Of a DNA stretch of 32,203 bases, positions 1 through 7,346 are shown piece by piece (positions within the stretch are counted from its first letter, which is position 1; each line of letters opens with the position of its first letter). Below the pieces are notes generated by a model, which did no database searches, was not told the origin of the DNA, and worked only from the letters and a program-made list of their open reading frames with translations. The DNA is from Campylobacterota bacterium (GTDB lineage: Bacteria > Campylobacterota > Campylobacteria > Campylobacterales > Sulfurovaceae). Where the stretch lies: contig QKDN01000060.1 in the NCBI GenBank assembly GCA_003252535.1, positions 1 through 32,203 of the forward strand, read 5' to 3'. Position numbers and translations under genes: made by a program.

Positions 1-239
1 AGATATAAAAATACTCTTGATTTAACCATTACTTCTTTTAGAAGTTTATCTTCAAATGGTGTCAAAACATATCTTGAATCAGAAAGGCTACAAATAATAA
101 AAAGAGCGTCGTTATACATTTCTTTATAATCGAGATCATAATATGCTACTTTTAAAGCTTCTTCTATCTCTTCTCTTTCCAATACAATGTTGTTTCGTAA
201 TTTATCTATAATCTTATTTTTAATGTTTTTGTAATTCAT
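1..239 (-). CDS. hamB: Partial gene after hamA, probably HamB helicase (N-terminus only)
   Basis: An open frame starts at an ATG at 239 on the minus strand and runs off the window edge without a stop (79 codons). Its start overlaps the last 20 bases of hamA in another frame, which is typical of translationally coupled operon partners. The visible part begins MNYKNIKNKI and is rich in Lys, Glu and Ile. No helicase motif falls within it, since the Walker motifs would lie further on. The HamB call rests on context: in Hachiman systems a DUF1837 protein (HamA) is followed directly by a large DEAD/DEAH-box helicase. It could be another partner gene. The base composition is A+T-rich like hamA and unlike the lipid operon to the right. 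Confidence 0.45.
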   Translation of the reverse strand, partial: MNYKNIKNKIIDKLRNNIVLEREEIEEALKVAYYDLDYKEMYNDALFIICSLSDSRYVLTPFEDKLLKEVMVKSRVFLY

Positions 240-1077
240 TTTCTAAATCTTTTTTCATTTGTGTAACATCTTCTAGTGCCAAAATTAAAAATATTATTTC
301 GATATTTACTTTTTTATTGATTATTTGCTTGTTTATAGAATTGAATTTTTTTTGAAATTCAGATTCTATTTTTTTTAAAAACTCTTCATTGTTTTGAGAA
401 TATCGTTTTACTATTATACTCTCATAGGTAATCAAAGCTGGAATTTTGATTTGAACTTCATCTAGTGAAGAGTATCTAAAATCAACTTTTTCTTTTATCG
501 TATCTTTTAATAACTCTTTACCTTTATTGAGTTCAATATGTGGCACTAAAATTGAAAATTCTTGTTTTAAAAAATCATCTGTTATGTGTTCATTGATTTC
601 ATTTACTATGTCACTTAATGCATCAGAAAATTTTTTATAAAATTTTACTTCACCAAACCAGAAGATAGGTATATCGTTTTCTAATGAAAAATGAATAGCA
701 TCAAAACCATTAACTTGTTTTTGTGGATTTGTTTTTAAAAGGAACTTAGTCAATATTTTATCTGAGCCAAAATATGAAACTAAAAAAAGGAAGAGAAGTA
801 ATTCTCCAAAATCTCCCTTTCTAGCAATATTACCTTTTACAAAACGGCTATAAGCTTTTTCTAATATATCAAGCTCTGTCTCTTCTTCTTTCATTATTTG
901 ATATTCTTCTTCAGTAAGTGCAAACTTAGGTAAATAACTCATCATAATTCTTACTAATTTATCTTGTGAGTATTTTGATGACTCGTAATTTAAATGATAT
1001 GAATATTTTTGATAATTATCATTGCAATTTGAAAGATTAAATACGACTCTTTTAAAATTTTTTTGTAATTTGTCCAC
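220..1077 (-). CDS. hamA: HamA, DUF1837 nuclease-like effector of a Hachiman anti-phage system
   Basis: This 285-residue protein matches the HamA/DUF1837 pattern. A GELLLF segment (residues 91-96) is followed by KILTKFLLKT (107-116), then GFDAIHF with Asp126, then FWFGEVKFYK with Glu143 and Lys145. The spaced Asp and E-x-K resemble a PD-(D/E)xK nuclease core. In characterised Hachiman systems HamA is the nuclease effector held by the HamB helicase. The start is a GTG at 1077, chosen because an AGGT Shine-Dalgarno lies just upstream at about 1084-1087; no in-frame ATG fits better. The gene is strongly A+T-rich compared with the operon ending at 1315, which suggests horizontal acquisition. The next gene overlaps its stop. 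The family call is from recalled motifs, not a database search. Confidence 0.8.
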   Translation of the reverse strand: MDKLQKNFKRVVFNLSNCNDNYQKYSYHLNYESSKYSQDKLVRIMMSYLPKFALTEEEYQIMKEEETELDILEKAYSRFVKGNIARKGDFGELLLFLFLVSYFGSDKILTKFLLKTNPQKQVNGFDAIHFSLENDIPIFWFGEVKFYKKFSDALSDIVNEINEHITDDFLKQEFSILVPHIELNKGKELLKDTIKEKVDFRYSSLDEVQIKIPALITYESIIVKRYSQNNEEFLKKIESEFQKKFNSINKQIINKKVNIEIIFLILALEDVTQMKKDLENELQKH

Positions 1078-1162
1078 TATATTACCTATGATTATTTATT
1101 TACATAACTTAAGATATATTAATTTATTATATCATACATGATTTGCCATGTAACCTTAGTTG

Positions 1163-1175
1163 TGGGTTTCACCCA
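1163..1175. repeat. Small REP-like inverted repeat upstream of hamA
   Basis: TGGGT and ACCCA are separated by three bases in the gap between hamA and the lipid operon. The wording (TGTGGGTTTCACCCA) resembles short REP-type hairpins that can be mobilised by RAYT/IS200-like transposases. It may instead be a chance palindrome or an operator for hamA, which starts about 85 bases away on the minus strand. Confidence 0.3.
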
Positions 1176-1220
1176 TGCTACTCATTACAAACATTTTACA
1201 ATCCAAAGCATCATCTTGAC

Positions 1221-1237
1221 GTTTGGCAGTGCCAAAC
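1221..1237. repeat. Perfect 8-bp inverted repeat in the hamA/lipid-operon gap
   Basis: GTTTGGCA and TGCCAAAC flank a single central base. Neither strand has a T-run directly after it, so it is a poor intrinsic terminator. It lies among other small palindromes in the 1078-1314 gap, where I see no gene. It could be an island-boundary repeat or a protein-binding site. Confidence 0.35.
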
Positions 1238-1276
1238 CTACCTCTTTAATTATTTATCCTTTACCGTAAAGTCAAC

Positions 1277-1303
1277 TAAACGATTTGATACTATAATCGT
1301 TTA
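1277..1303 (-). terminator. Hairpin just downstream of the radical-SAM gene, candidate terminator
   Basis: TAAACGATT and AATCGTTTA form a perfect 9-bp inverted repeat with a 9-base loop. It starts 11 bases after the stop of the last gene of the nine-gene lipid operon. The following tract on the minus strand is only moderately T-rich, so terminator strength is uncertain. A TATAAT sequence at 1292-1297 (plus strand) sits in the loop and right arm, so a promoter is also possible. Confidence 0.4.
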
Positions 1304-1314
1304 ATCAACTATCC

Positions 1315-2712
1315 TCACTCCACCCAAAACCTCTCATCCTTCTGCCGATAAAAGAGATTATACGAACACGCGGGGATCATATCGCCCGACTCGTCGGGGA
1401 CGAGGTCGCCGCAGAGGTTGACCCGGCCAAGGTCGAAGCAGTTTTCGTCCATGTGGGGGTGGATGTAGAGCATCTTCGTCCTCGACTCGATCAGCGCCTC
1501 TCGCTGCTTTTGGGTCAGTTCACGGTCGGTGGGGTAGAGCTCCTTGATGAAGGTCTTGAGTGCGCGGATCACATCCTCGTCCTCGCCGTTCGCCCAGAGG
1601 GTGCCGATAGCCTCCTGGAACTTCTCCCTGAACTCCTCTTTGGGCTGGAGGATGTAGTTGTCCGCCGACATTGCTTTGAGCGTTTCCGGGTCGAATATTT
1701 TGGTCAGTGGGATCATCTGCCCGTCGAGGAAGAGATAATACGCCACCGAGTAGCAGAGCGGATGGTAGGAGGCGAGGGGGAAGAAATCGTCGGGTCTGAT
1801 CCGATCTTCGACCGCCAAAGCGTTTTCGACCTCATCGATGGTGATGTATTTGTGCGAACCGAAGTTCGAGCCGTTCTTCCCAGTGTAGGTCATATTCTGG
1901 ATGGTGATACTCTTGACGAAGGGCTTGGCGATGTAGCGGTTGACGATCCGGGAGACCTCCTCTTCGTTGAGCTCTTTGATCATCACGGAGAGTATCGTGA
2001 CGGGGATGTCGAGCTCCTCGAAGATGGCCAGGGCTTTTTGCTTGTGGGTGGAGATATCTTTGCCGTGGATGATCCTGCTTTTCTCAGGCTCGAAGGTATC
2101 GAGGGAGAGGACGCACTGCACCCCCAGCTCCTTGATGCTCCGGGCGAACTCCCTGTCGGCGGAGAGCTTGATGCCGTTGGTGTTCATCGTGATCCGCTCG
2201 ATCCCCTCGTCTTTGATCAGCTTGAGGATACCGAGTATATCGGGGTGGAGCGTGGGCTCGCCCCCGGTGATATTGACCAGCTGGATATTGGGGTTTTGGC
2301 TCTTGACATGGTCGATGATCTTTTTGACATCTTCGAGAGGTTTGTAGTATTTGCTGTCGGGACGGTTGAAGGTAAAGCAGATGGGGCAGTCGAGGTTGCA
2401 GTCGTTGGTGATGGAGAAGACAGGGAGATGGAGACTCCCCGCATGCCACTCACACAGACCGCAGTCTTTGGGGCACCCCTGCGAAACGGGTTTGCGATGG
2501 GTGGAGCATGATGAGCTGACGGGCTGCACCTCGTGCACCCTCTTAAGATACCAGTCGACGCTGGAGGAGAGCTTGAAGGCATTATGGGGGTCCTGCGGGC
2601 ACTGCCGTATCATATAGACCCCGTTGGGGGTGGAGACGATACGGGCGAACTCATTGCTCTTGCAGACGGGGCAGTAGGCTACAGTGCTCGATAGCATGGT
2701 CTCCCAGGACAT
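1315..2712 (-). CDS. Radical-SAM enzyme of the tetraether-lipid-synthase (Tes/MJ0619-like) type
   Basis: The protein has 465 residues. An N-terminal CPVC pair (Cys14, Cys17) with Cys38 resembles the rubredoxin-like metal site of the archaeal Tes enzyme. Next comes GCPKDCGLC (Cys80, 84, 87), then the radical-SAM cluster motif CNLDCPIC (Cys105, 109, 112) and the SAM-binding GGEP (150-153). Further Cys occur near the C-terminus (DENCFDLG, NLCGD, IPACSYN), as expected for auxiliary Fe-S clusters. Tes and its bacterial relatives form C-C bonds between lipid chains; other members act on unrelated substrates, so the reaction here is inferred. The gene is last in a nine-gene lipid-type operon. Its ATG overlaps the stop of the preceding SDR by one base (TGATG), which supports coupled expression. 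It probably modifies the acyl chain or lipid built by the upstream genes. Confidence 0.75.
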   Translation of the reverse strand: MSWETMLSSTVAYCPVCKSNEFARIVSTPNGVYMIRQCPQDPHNAFKLSSSVDWYLKRVHEVQPVSSSCSTHRKPVSQGCPKDCGLCEWHAGSLHLPVFSITNDCNLDCPICFTFNRPDSKYYKPLEDVKKIIDHVKSQNPNIQLVNITGGEPTLHPDILGILKLIKDEGIERITMNTNGIKLSADREFARSIKELGVQCVLSLDTFEPEKSRIIHGKDISTHKQKALAIFEELDIPVTILSVMIKELNEEEVSRIVNRYIAKPFVKSITIQNMTYTGKNGSNFGSHKYITIDEVENALAVEDRIRPDDFFPLASYHPLCYSVAYYLFLDGQMIPLTKIFDPETLKAMSADNYILQPKEEFREKFQEAIGTLWANGEDEDVIRALKTFIKELYPTDRELTQKQREALIESRTKMLYIHPHMDENCFDLGRVNLCGDLVPDESGDMIPACSYNLFYRQKDERFWVE

Positions 2713-3446
2713 CAGATACCCCCGTCGACGAAGATGCTCTGGGCATTGATATAGCTCGACTGCGGCGAAGCGAGGAAGCAGACCGTCTGGGCTACCTCGT
2801 CCGCCTTCCCGGCTCTCTGGAGCAGGCAGTGGTCGGTGAAATCCTTCTTGAGATCGTTGGGGACATTCCGGGCGACTCCCTCTTCGAGCATCCCGGGGAC
2901 GACCATATTGACCCGGATATTGAACCGCTTGAGCTCGTTCGCCAGCGAGGTGGTGAAGCCCATGAGCGCCGCCTTGGTCGTGGCGTAGGTCACCGGCACT
3001 TCGAGCACCCTGTGCCCGGCGATGGAGCCGATATTGACGATGGCCCCCGATTTTTGCCGTATCATCCCTTTCATGACCGCCTTGGTGAGGAAGATGACGC
3101 TTTTGATATTGATATCGAGGATCATATCGACATCCTCCTCGTCGAGCATCGGCAGCGGCATCACCTGGCTCATGGCGGCGTTGTTGACCAGGATATCGAT
3201 GGTGATCCCCTCCCTGTAGAGCCCCTCGATCGCTGCGTTGATCGAAGATACATCCCGGAGGTCTATCGGTATGGCGTTCGCCCCGGGCATCCGTGCGATC
3301 AGCTCATCGGCCTTCTCCCTGTTCCTGTGGTAGGTGAACCAGACGGTCGCCCCCTGCTCATAAAATGCCTGGCAGATCGCCGAGCCGATATACCCCGTGC
3401 CCCCTGAGACCAGTACGGTCTTCTCCTTGAATGGTTCAGGCTTCAT
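2712..3446 (-). CDS. SDR-family oxidoreductase, FabG-like ketoacyl reductase
   Basis: This 244-residue protein is a classical short-chain dehydrogenase. It has a nucleotide-binding SGGTGYIG near residues 14-21, NNA at 88-90, Ser141, and the active-site pair Tyr154/Lys158 in YATTK. The C-terminal FVDGG motif is typical of FabG-like enzymes. Such proteins reduce 3-oxoacyl-ACP to 3-hydroxyacyl-ACP with NADPH, but related SDRs reduce many other ketones. It is the second SDR of the operon, so it may act on a different intermediate, for example after the acyl chain is complete. Its start overlaps the ACP gene end by 11 bases, and its stop overlaps the radical-SAM start. All core residues are present. 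Confidence 0.85.
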   Translation of the reverse strand: MKPEPFKEKTVLVSGGTGYIGSAICQAFYEQGATVWFTYHRNREKADELIARMPGANAIPIDLRDVSSINAAIEGLYREGITIDILVNNAAMSQVMPLPMLDEEDVDMILDINIKSVIFLTKAVMKGMIRQKSGAIVNIGSIAGHRVLEVPVTYATTKAALMGFTTSLANELKRFNIRVNMVVPGMLEEGVARNVPNDLKKDFTDHCLLQRAGKADEVAQTVCFLASPQSSYINAQSIFVDGGI

Positions 3447-3816
3447 GTTGTTTGTACTCGATGACCTGTGCGAGGTCGGCTACGGTGAGCCTGGCGAAGA
3501 GCTCCACCTTGGTGGTGTTCGCCCGGAACTCATCGGCTCTGCCGGGGAAGGCGCTCCTGAGGTGCTCCACCCCTTCGGCGCTCAGCACACCATCCTCGAA
3601 GAGGGTGTCGCTGCTGATGATGACCCCGCCGAGCAGCATCTCGTCCGTCCTGAGCGAGACATTGAAGTTCTTTTCTATAAGGTAGATGATCTCGACGAAA
3701 TCGATGCTGTCGGCTCCCAGGTCGTTGACCAGTGCGAACTCCGGCTGCACCTCATCGATGCTATCCAGACCAAAGACGGGGACAAGCAGCTCCCGTAGTT
3801 GTGTTGTTATATCCAT
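3436..3816 (-). CDS. Acyl carrier protein with a long internal insertion
   Basis: The phosphopantetheine site is clear: DLGADSIDFVE with Ser37 as the expected attachment residue, followed by helix II (IIYLIEKNFNV). Standard ACPs have about 75-85 residues, whereas this one has 126. The extra length lies between helix II and the final helix (TVADLAQVIEYK), as a block of about 45 residues containing LFEDGVLSAEGVEHLRSAF. The protein should carry the growing acyl chain as a thioester for the ketosynthase, reductases and dehydratase in the same operon. The ATG at 3816 has a strong AAGGAGAG Shine-Dalgarno and follows the nitroreductase stop by three bases. The insertion may select partner enzymes; its function is unknown. 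Confidence 0.8.
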   Translation of the reverse strand: MDITTQLRELLVPVFGLDSIDEVQPEFALVNDLGADSIDFVEIIYLIEKNFNVSLRTDEMLLGGVIISSDTLFEDGVLSAEGVEHLRSAFPGRADEFRANTTKVELFARLTVADLAQVIEYKQHEA

Positions 3817-3819
3817 AGT

Positions 3820-4383
3820 TTATCTCTCCTTTTTAAACCCGATAGGTATGATTGCGGCGATATCGTGCCTTGGTTTGATCTTGATGATCTTTTTGATCTG
3901 CTCCTGTGCGATCACCGCCCCTGTCATGTAACAGCTCCCCAGTCCCAAAGCGTGTGCTCCCTGGTGAATGATCATGGATAGAGTGGCAATCGATTTGACA
4001 TAGTTGTCTCTCTCCCACGCTTTGATGGCTTCATCTTCTACCATGAGAGAGAGGGAGTAGTTGACTTTGAAAGTTGGGATCAATAGAAGCGGAGCATCTT
4101 TAAAAGCGATAAAGCTTTGGCTGTATTCGATAAAGCCTTCTCTAAAATCCTCTCGTATTTTGGGTGCAAGTGCGGTGGTGTATGCTTCGATACTATCGGC
4201 AATGGCTTGAATGGTTTGAGTATCATCGATCACCTTGATATCCCAGTTCTTCTTACCCGATGCGTAGGGGGCGGTAGCGGCTAGTTCCAATATTTTATCC
4301 ACCATATCCTGCGGCACTTTCGTATCCCGGAACTCACGGATACTGTGGCGGCTCAGTGACAACTCCCTGAAAGCTTCATACAT
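3820..4383 (-). CDS. Nitroreductase-family flavoprotein
   Basis: With the chosen ATG at 4383 the protein has 187 residues. SRHSIREFRD near the N-terminus, then AATAPYASGKKNWDIKVID, and later GLGSCYMTGAV are typical of the FMN-dependent nitroreductase fold. The family includes quinone, flavin, enone and azoline oxidoreductases, so the name does not fix the substrate. A longer frame begins at 4416, but the ATG at 4383 has an AAAGGTG Shine-Dalgarno six bases upstream and sits one base after the ketoreductase stop (TGAGATG), so I prefer it. By eye the gene is more A+T-rich than its neighbours, which hints at later recruitment. In this operon it may reduce or oxidise C=C bonds of the ACP-bound chain, in place of an enoyl reductase. 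Confidence 0.75.
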   Translation of the reverse strand: MYEAFRELSLSRHSIREFRDTKVPQDMVDKILELAATAPYASGKKNWDIKVIDDTQTIQAIADSIEAYTTALAPKIREDFREGFIEYSQSFIAFKDAPLLLIPTFKVNYSLSLMVEDEAIKAWERDNYVKSIATLSMIIHQGAHALGLGSCYMTGAVIAQEQIKKIIKIKPRHDIAAIIPIGFKKER

Positions 4384-4384
4384 C

Positions 4385-5101
4385 TCAAACACCTTTGAAA
4401 AACCCTCCATCGACATGCAGTACCTGCCCGTTGATAAACGCCGACTCTTCGCTGCATAAGAACGCTACGGCATTGGCAACATCGTCGACCGTCCCGATCT
4501 TCGGCGATACGATGCTCTCCATGATCTCTTTGGGCGCTTGGGCATAGAGGGGTCTGAGGCTCCCCGCATCGATGGGGCCGGGGGCGACGCAGTTGACCCG
4601 TATCCCCTTTTTCCCGTATTCGCTCGCGACCGATCTCGAAAAGGACTCGACGAATCCCTTTGTCCCCGCATAGACCGACTGCCCCCTGTTGCCACGGGAG
4701 GCTGCGACCGAGGAGAGGTTGACGATAATGCCTTTTCGTCTGGCAACCATCGAGGGGATGAGGCTCTGGGTGATTTGAATCAGCGCTTTGATATTGACAC
4801 TGAGCATCTTATCAATGGCATCTTCACTCAGGGCGGGGAGGATATCGGTGATCGTCACGGCGGAGGCGTTGATACATATATCGACATCTTCCAGACGGGT
4901 GCAAAACTCGTGCAGCGCTTCGCTCCGGGCAAAGTCGAGCGGGAGGAGCTCGCAGTGCGGGTAACTCTCCCGGAAAGACTCCAATGCCTCCATATTCCTG
5001 TACCCCTGCAAGATGAGCCGGTCGTCGCTTCGGGCGACCTTCCTGACGATCGCCTGACCTATCTCGGAGCTCGCTCCTGTGATGACTATCTTTCTATTCA
5101 T
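4385..5101 (-). CDS. 3-oxoacyl-ACP reductase-like SDR (FabG-like)
   Basis: This 238-residue SDR begins with ITGASSEIGQ. The usual middle Gly of TGxxxGxG is replaced by Glu13. It has the NAS variant of the NNAG motif near residue 79, catalytic Ser130/131, and Tyr144/Lys148 in YAGTK, followed by RVNCVAPGPIDA. These features fit a ketoacyl-ACP reductase working beside the ketosynthase. Its ATG overlaps the ketosynthase end by eight bases. The Glu in the cofactor loop is unusual and may alter cofactor binding, but the fold and active-site residues are intact. It is the first of two SDRs in the operon, probably serving chain elongation. Confidence 0.85.
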   Translation of the reverse strand: MNRKIVITGASSEIGQAIVRKVARSDDRLILQGYRNMEALESFRESYPHCELLPLDFARSEALHEFCTRLEDVDICINASAVTITDILPALSEDAIDKMLSVNIKALIQITQSLIPSMVARRKGIIVNLSSVAASRGNRGQSVYAGTKGFVESFSRSVASEYGKKGIRVNCVAPGPIDAGSLRPLYAQAPKEIMESIVSPKIGTVDDVANAVAFLCSEESAFINGQVLHVDGGFFKGV

Positions 5102-6287
5102 ACTTTTTGACCACCAGTGCGCTGTTCTGTCCGCCGAAAGCGGAGTTGAGCTTGAGGATATAGCGGATGGGCATGGAGAGCTCCTTCTCTTTGATCACAT
5201 TCAGGGTTACCTCCGGGTCGGGGGTCTCGTAGTTGACGGTGACGGGTACTTTTTGGTTTTGCAGCGAATAGATCACCCCGAGCAGCTCCATCGCGCCGCA
5301 CGCCCCGATGAGGTGCCCGATCTGCCCTTTCATCGAGTAGACGGGGATCTCGGCGTATCGTCGGGGGAAGACGATCTTCATCGCATTCGCCTCGGCGATG
5401 GCGTTCTTGTGGGTGCCGGTACCGTGGAGATGGACGCAGTCGATTTCACCTGGGGTGATACCCGCCTCCCCGATCGCTTCGAGTGCGGCCCGTGCCAGCA
5501 TCTCGCCGCCTGGCTGTGGGTCGGTCACCATATAGGCGTCGTTGCTGGAGCCGTAGCCGGCGATCACTGCCAATATACTCTCTTTGTCTGCGTTCTTTTC
5601 GCTCTCCAGGGTGTAGATCGCCGCCCCTTCGCCGAGTACCAGCCCCGAGCGGTGCTTGTCGAAGGGTTTGCAGGCTTTGCCCAGATCGGATGCGTCCGAA
5701 AATGCCCCGAGCTTGTAGAATCCTATATAGTGGAGCGGGGAGAGCATCGAGTCGAACCCGCCCGAGATGATCACCCTGTCGGGATCGCGCCTGAGTATCC
5801 TCCAGGCGAGCCCCAGAGCCTGCGTGGAGGCGACGCAGGCGGAGACATTGGTATGGACGCCGCCGAGGATATCGTAGGTTTCGGCTAAAGCTTGCATGGT
5901 GGTCGTGGCACTGTTGCAGTAGTCCTGCCACGCTTTTTGAGGATTGTCGATATACCCGACGAGGTCGAAATAGTCGATCCCGCTTCCGATACTGATGATG
6001 CGATTTTGCGGGTCATACTTTCGGATAGCCGATGGATGGTCTGTAAAAAGATTTTGAAAAGCCCGGTTGACAAAGAGCTCTTTCCTGTCCTGAGAGTGAT
6101 GCGACGGTATCACGCCCTTGCCGTCTCTGGCCTCGGCGCCCACTGTTGCCGGGTAGTGTGCGGTATCGAAGCTTTGTATGGCGGCAGTAGCCGACTCGGC
6201 TTTGGTAATAGCTTCGAAGATATCAGCCAGATTATCACCGATGGGAGAAATTGCCGATAGAGTGGTAATGCAGACGCTATTGTGCAT
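5094..6287 (-). CDS. Beta-ketoacyl-ACP synthase (KAS I/II type), complete
   Basis: The protein has 397 residues with the full thiolase-fold Cys-His-His set. Cys151 lies in NVSACVAST, His288 in HLHGTGT and His325 in KGQIGHLIGACGA. The C-terminal NSAFGGQNSAL loop is also present. It should condense malonyl-ACP with an acyl-ACP primer. The ATG overlaps the end of the upstream ketosynthase-like gene by 11 bases, which suggests the two are made in equal amounts, as in KS/chain-length-factor pairs. The sequence is FabF/FabB-like, but a housekeeping role seems unlikely within this specialised operon. No housekeeping fab genes (fabD, fabH, acpP, fabI) are nearby. Confidence 0.88.
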   Translation of the reverse strand: MHNSVCITTLSAISPIGDNLADIFEAITKAESATAAIQSFDTAHYPATVGAEARDGKGVIPSHHSQDRKELFVNRAFQNLFTDHPSAIRKYDPQNRIISIGSGIDYFDLVGYIDNPQKAWQDYCNSATTTMQALAETYDILGGVHTNVSACVASTQALGLAWRILRRDPDRVIISGGFDSMLSPLHYIGFYKLGAFSDASDLGKACKPFDKHRSGLVLGEGAAIYTLESEKNADKESILAVIAGYGSSNDAYMVTDPQPGGEMLARAALEAIGEAGITPGEIDCVHLHGTGTHKNAIAEANAMKIVFPRRYAEIPVYSMKGQIGHLIGACGAMELLGVIYSLQNQKVPVTVNYETPDPEVTLNVIKEKELSMPIRYILKLNSAFGGQNSALVVKKYE

Positions 6288-6873
6288 GGTTTCTCTCTAG
6301 TAGATAGTGAAAGAGCTCGATAGGCTCCTCCATACCCCATATCTGCTCCGGTGGGGGGAGTTCATCTTTGGCTATCAGTGCAAAACCGCTCGTCACGCTG
6401 CCGTCACCGTAGACCTTGCTCGCCCCTATGAGTACCGGGTGCTCCGTGGGGGCGTACGCCGCCTGGGTGAGGAGGGAGTGGGCGTTGGTATAGGTGACGG
6501 CGCAGTCGCCCCGGAGATCGTGCTCGATGGCGACGAAGGAGAGGGGCATATTGTAGAGCACCTTGAACTGGGAGAGGGGTGAGACGCTCGGCATCGCATC
6601 CTCTATATAGCGGCGGGACGAGAAGCGGCGGCTCTGTGGGTCTCTGCTCAGCTCAGCGATACCCTCCAGTCCGAAATCCTGGTACTCGATCGTCCCCATC
6701 CCGTAGTAGAACGGGGTGAAGGGGTCGAGCGGCGTATCGCGGAGGAGCTGCGCGACGCAGACGATCGATGAAGCGGTCTCTTTGTTGAAGTATTTGACGA
6801 GCTTCTTATTCCTGAGGAACTCTTTGACGGGGATGGTCTCGTCTGCCTTGAAGTGGGTGATACGGAGCTTCAC
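6277..6873 (-). CDS. Half-length ketosynthase-like protein, chain-length-factor-like, no catalytic Cys
   Basis: With a GTG start at 6873 the product has 198 residues, about half a ketosynthase. It resembles the short ketosynthase N-terminal-like family (PF13723) found in aryl-polyene and related clusters. The segment that should hold the nucleophile reads AVTYTNAHSLLTQAA and has no Cys, and the two catalytic His regions are absent because the C-terminal half is missing. The frame extends upstream to 6900, but the GTG overlaps the dehydratase stop (GTGA) and has a GAGGTGG Shine-Dalgarno, so I choose it. It overlaps the complete ketosynthase by 11 bases. It probably forms a heterodimer with that enzyme or scaffolds it; a regulatory role is possible. 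Confidence 0.7.
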   Translation of the reverse strand: MKLRITHFKADETIPVKEFLRNKKLVKYFNKETASSIVCVAQLLRDTPLDPFTPFYYGMGTIEYQDFGLEGIAELSRDPQSRRFSSRRYIEDAMPSVSPLSQFKVLYNMPLSFVAIEHDLRGDCAVTYTNAHSLLTQAAYAPTEHPVLIGASKVYGDGSVTSGFALIAKDELPPPEQIWGMEEPIELFHYLLERNHAQ

Positions 6874-7337
6874 TCTACCACCTCGACATTTTCCATGCAT
6901 ATCCTGTAGAGCTCTTCGCGCGACTCCTGGAGTTTGGGGTCGTTGATCTCTATGAACGAAAAGAGCAGCTCCCCGCTCGCTACGAGCTTGCCGTCGACGG
7001 TCGCCTTGACCTTCGCTACGCCGTACTCGTTCTTCATCGTATCGATGGCAGCGGTATAGATGAGCTTGTCGCCGGGTCTGGCGGGCCGTTTGATCTTGAA
7101 GTAGTTGACGATGCTCAGGACGGAGCGTTTCATCGGGAGATCGTCGTGCTTCATCATAATCTCGAAGAACGACCCCGCGAGCTGCGCCAGCCCCTCGATG
7201 ATGAGTGTCCCCGGGAATACCGGGTATCCCGGGAAGTGCTCGTTGAAGACATCATCGGCGAGGGTGATGCACTTCACTCCGACGATATACTCGCCATAAC
7301 AGATCGTATCAACTCTATCAACCAGATGAAATCTCAT
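6870..7337 (-). CDS. FabZ-like 3-hydroxyacyl-ACP dehydratase (hotdog fold)
   Basis: This 155-residue protein carries the FabZ active-site helix: NEHFPGYPVFPGTLIIEGLA with His34 and Glu48, spaced 14 residues apart as in FabZ. It should remove water from 3-hydroxyacyl-ACP to give the trans-2-enoyl form. The start follows the methyltransferase stop by nine bases with an AAGG Shine-Dalgarno, and its stop overlaps the next start. There is no recognisable enoyl-ACP reductase in the operon. The product may therefore keep C=C bonds, or the nitroreductase-like flavoprotein may reduce them. Confidence 0.85.
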   Translation of the reverse strand: MRFHLVDRVDTICYGEYIVGVKCITLADDVFNEHFPGYPVFPGTLIIEGLAQLAGSFFEIMMKHDDLPMKRSVLSIVNYFKIKRPARPGDKLIYTAAIDTMKNEYGVAKVKATVDGKLVASGELLFSFIEINDPKLQESREELYRICMENVEVVE

Positions 7338-7346
7338 AATGAACCT

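Noticed and set aside
1453-2511. 352-codon plus-strand open frame
   Set aside because: It mirrors the radical-SAM gene on the other strand; its protein is an Asp/Glu/Val-rich shadow, while the minus frame has full catalytic motifs.
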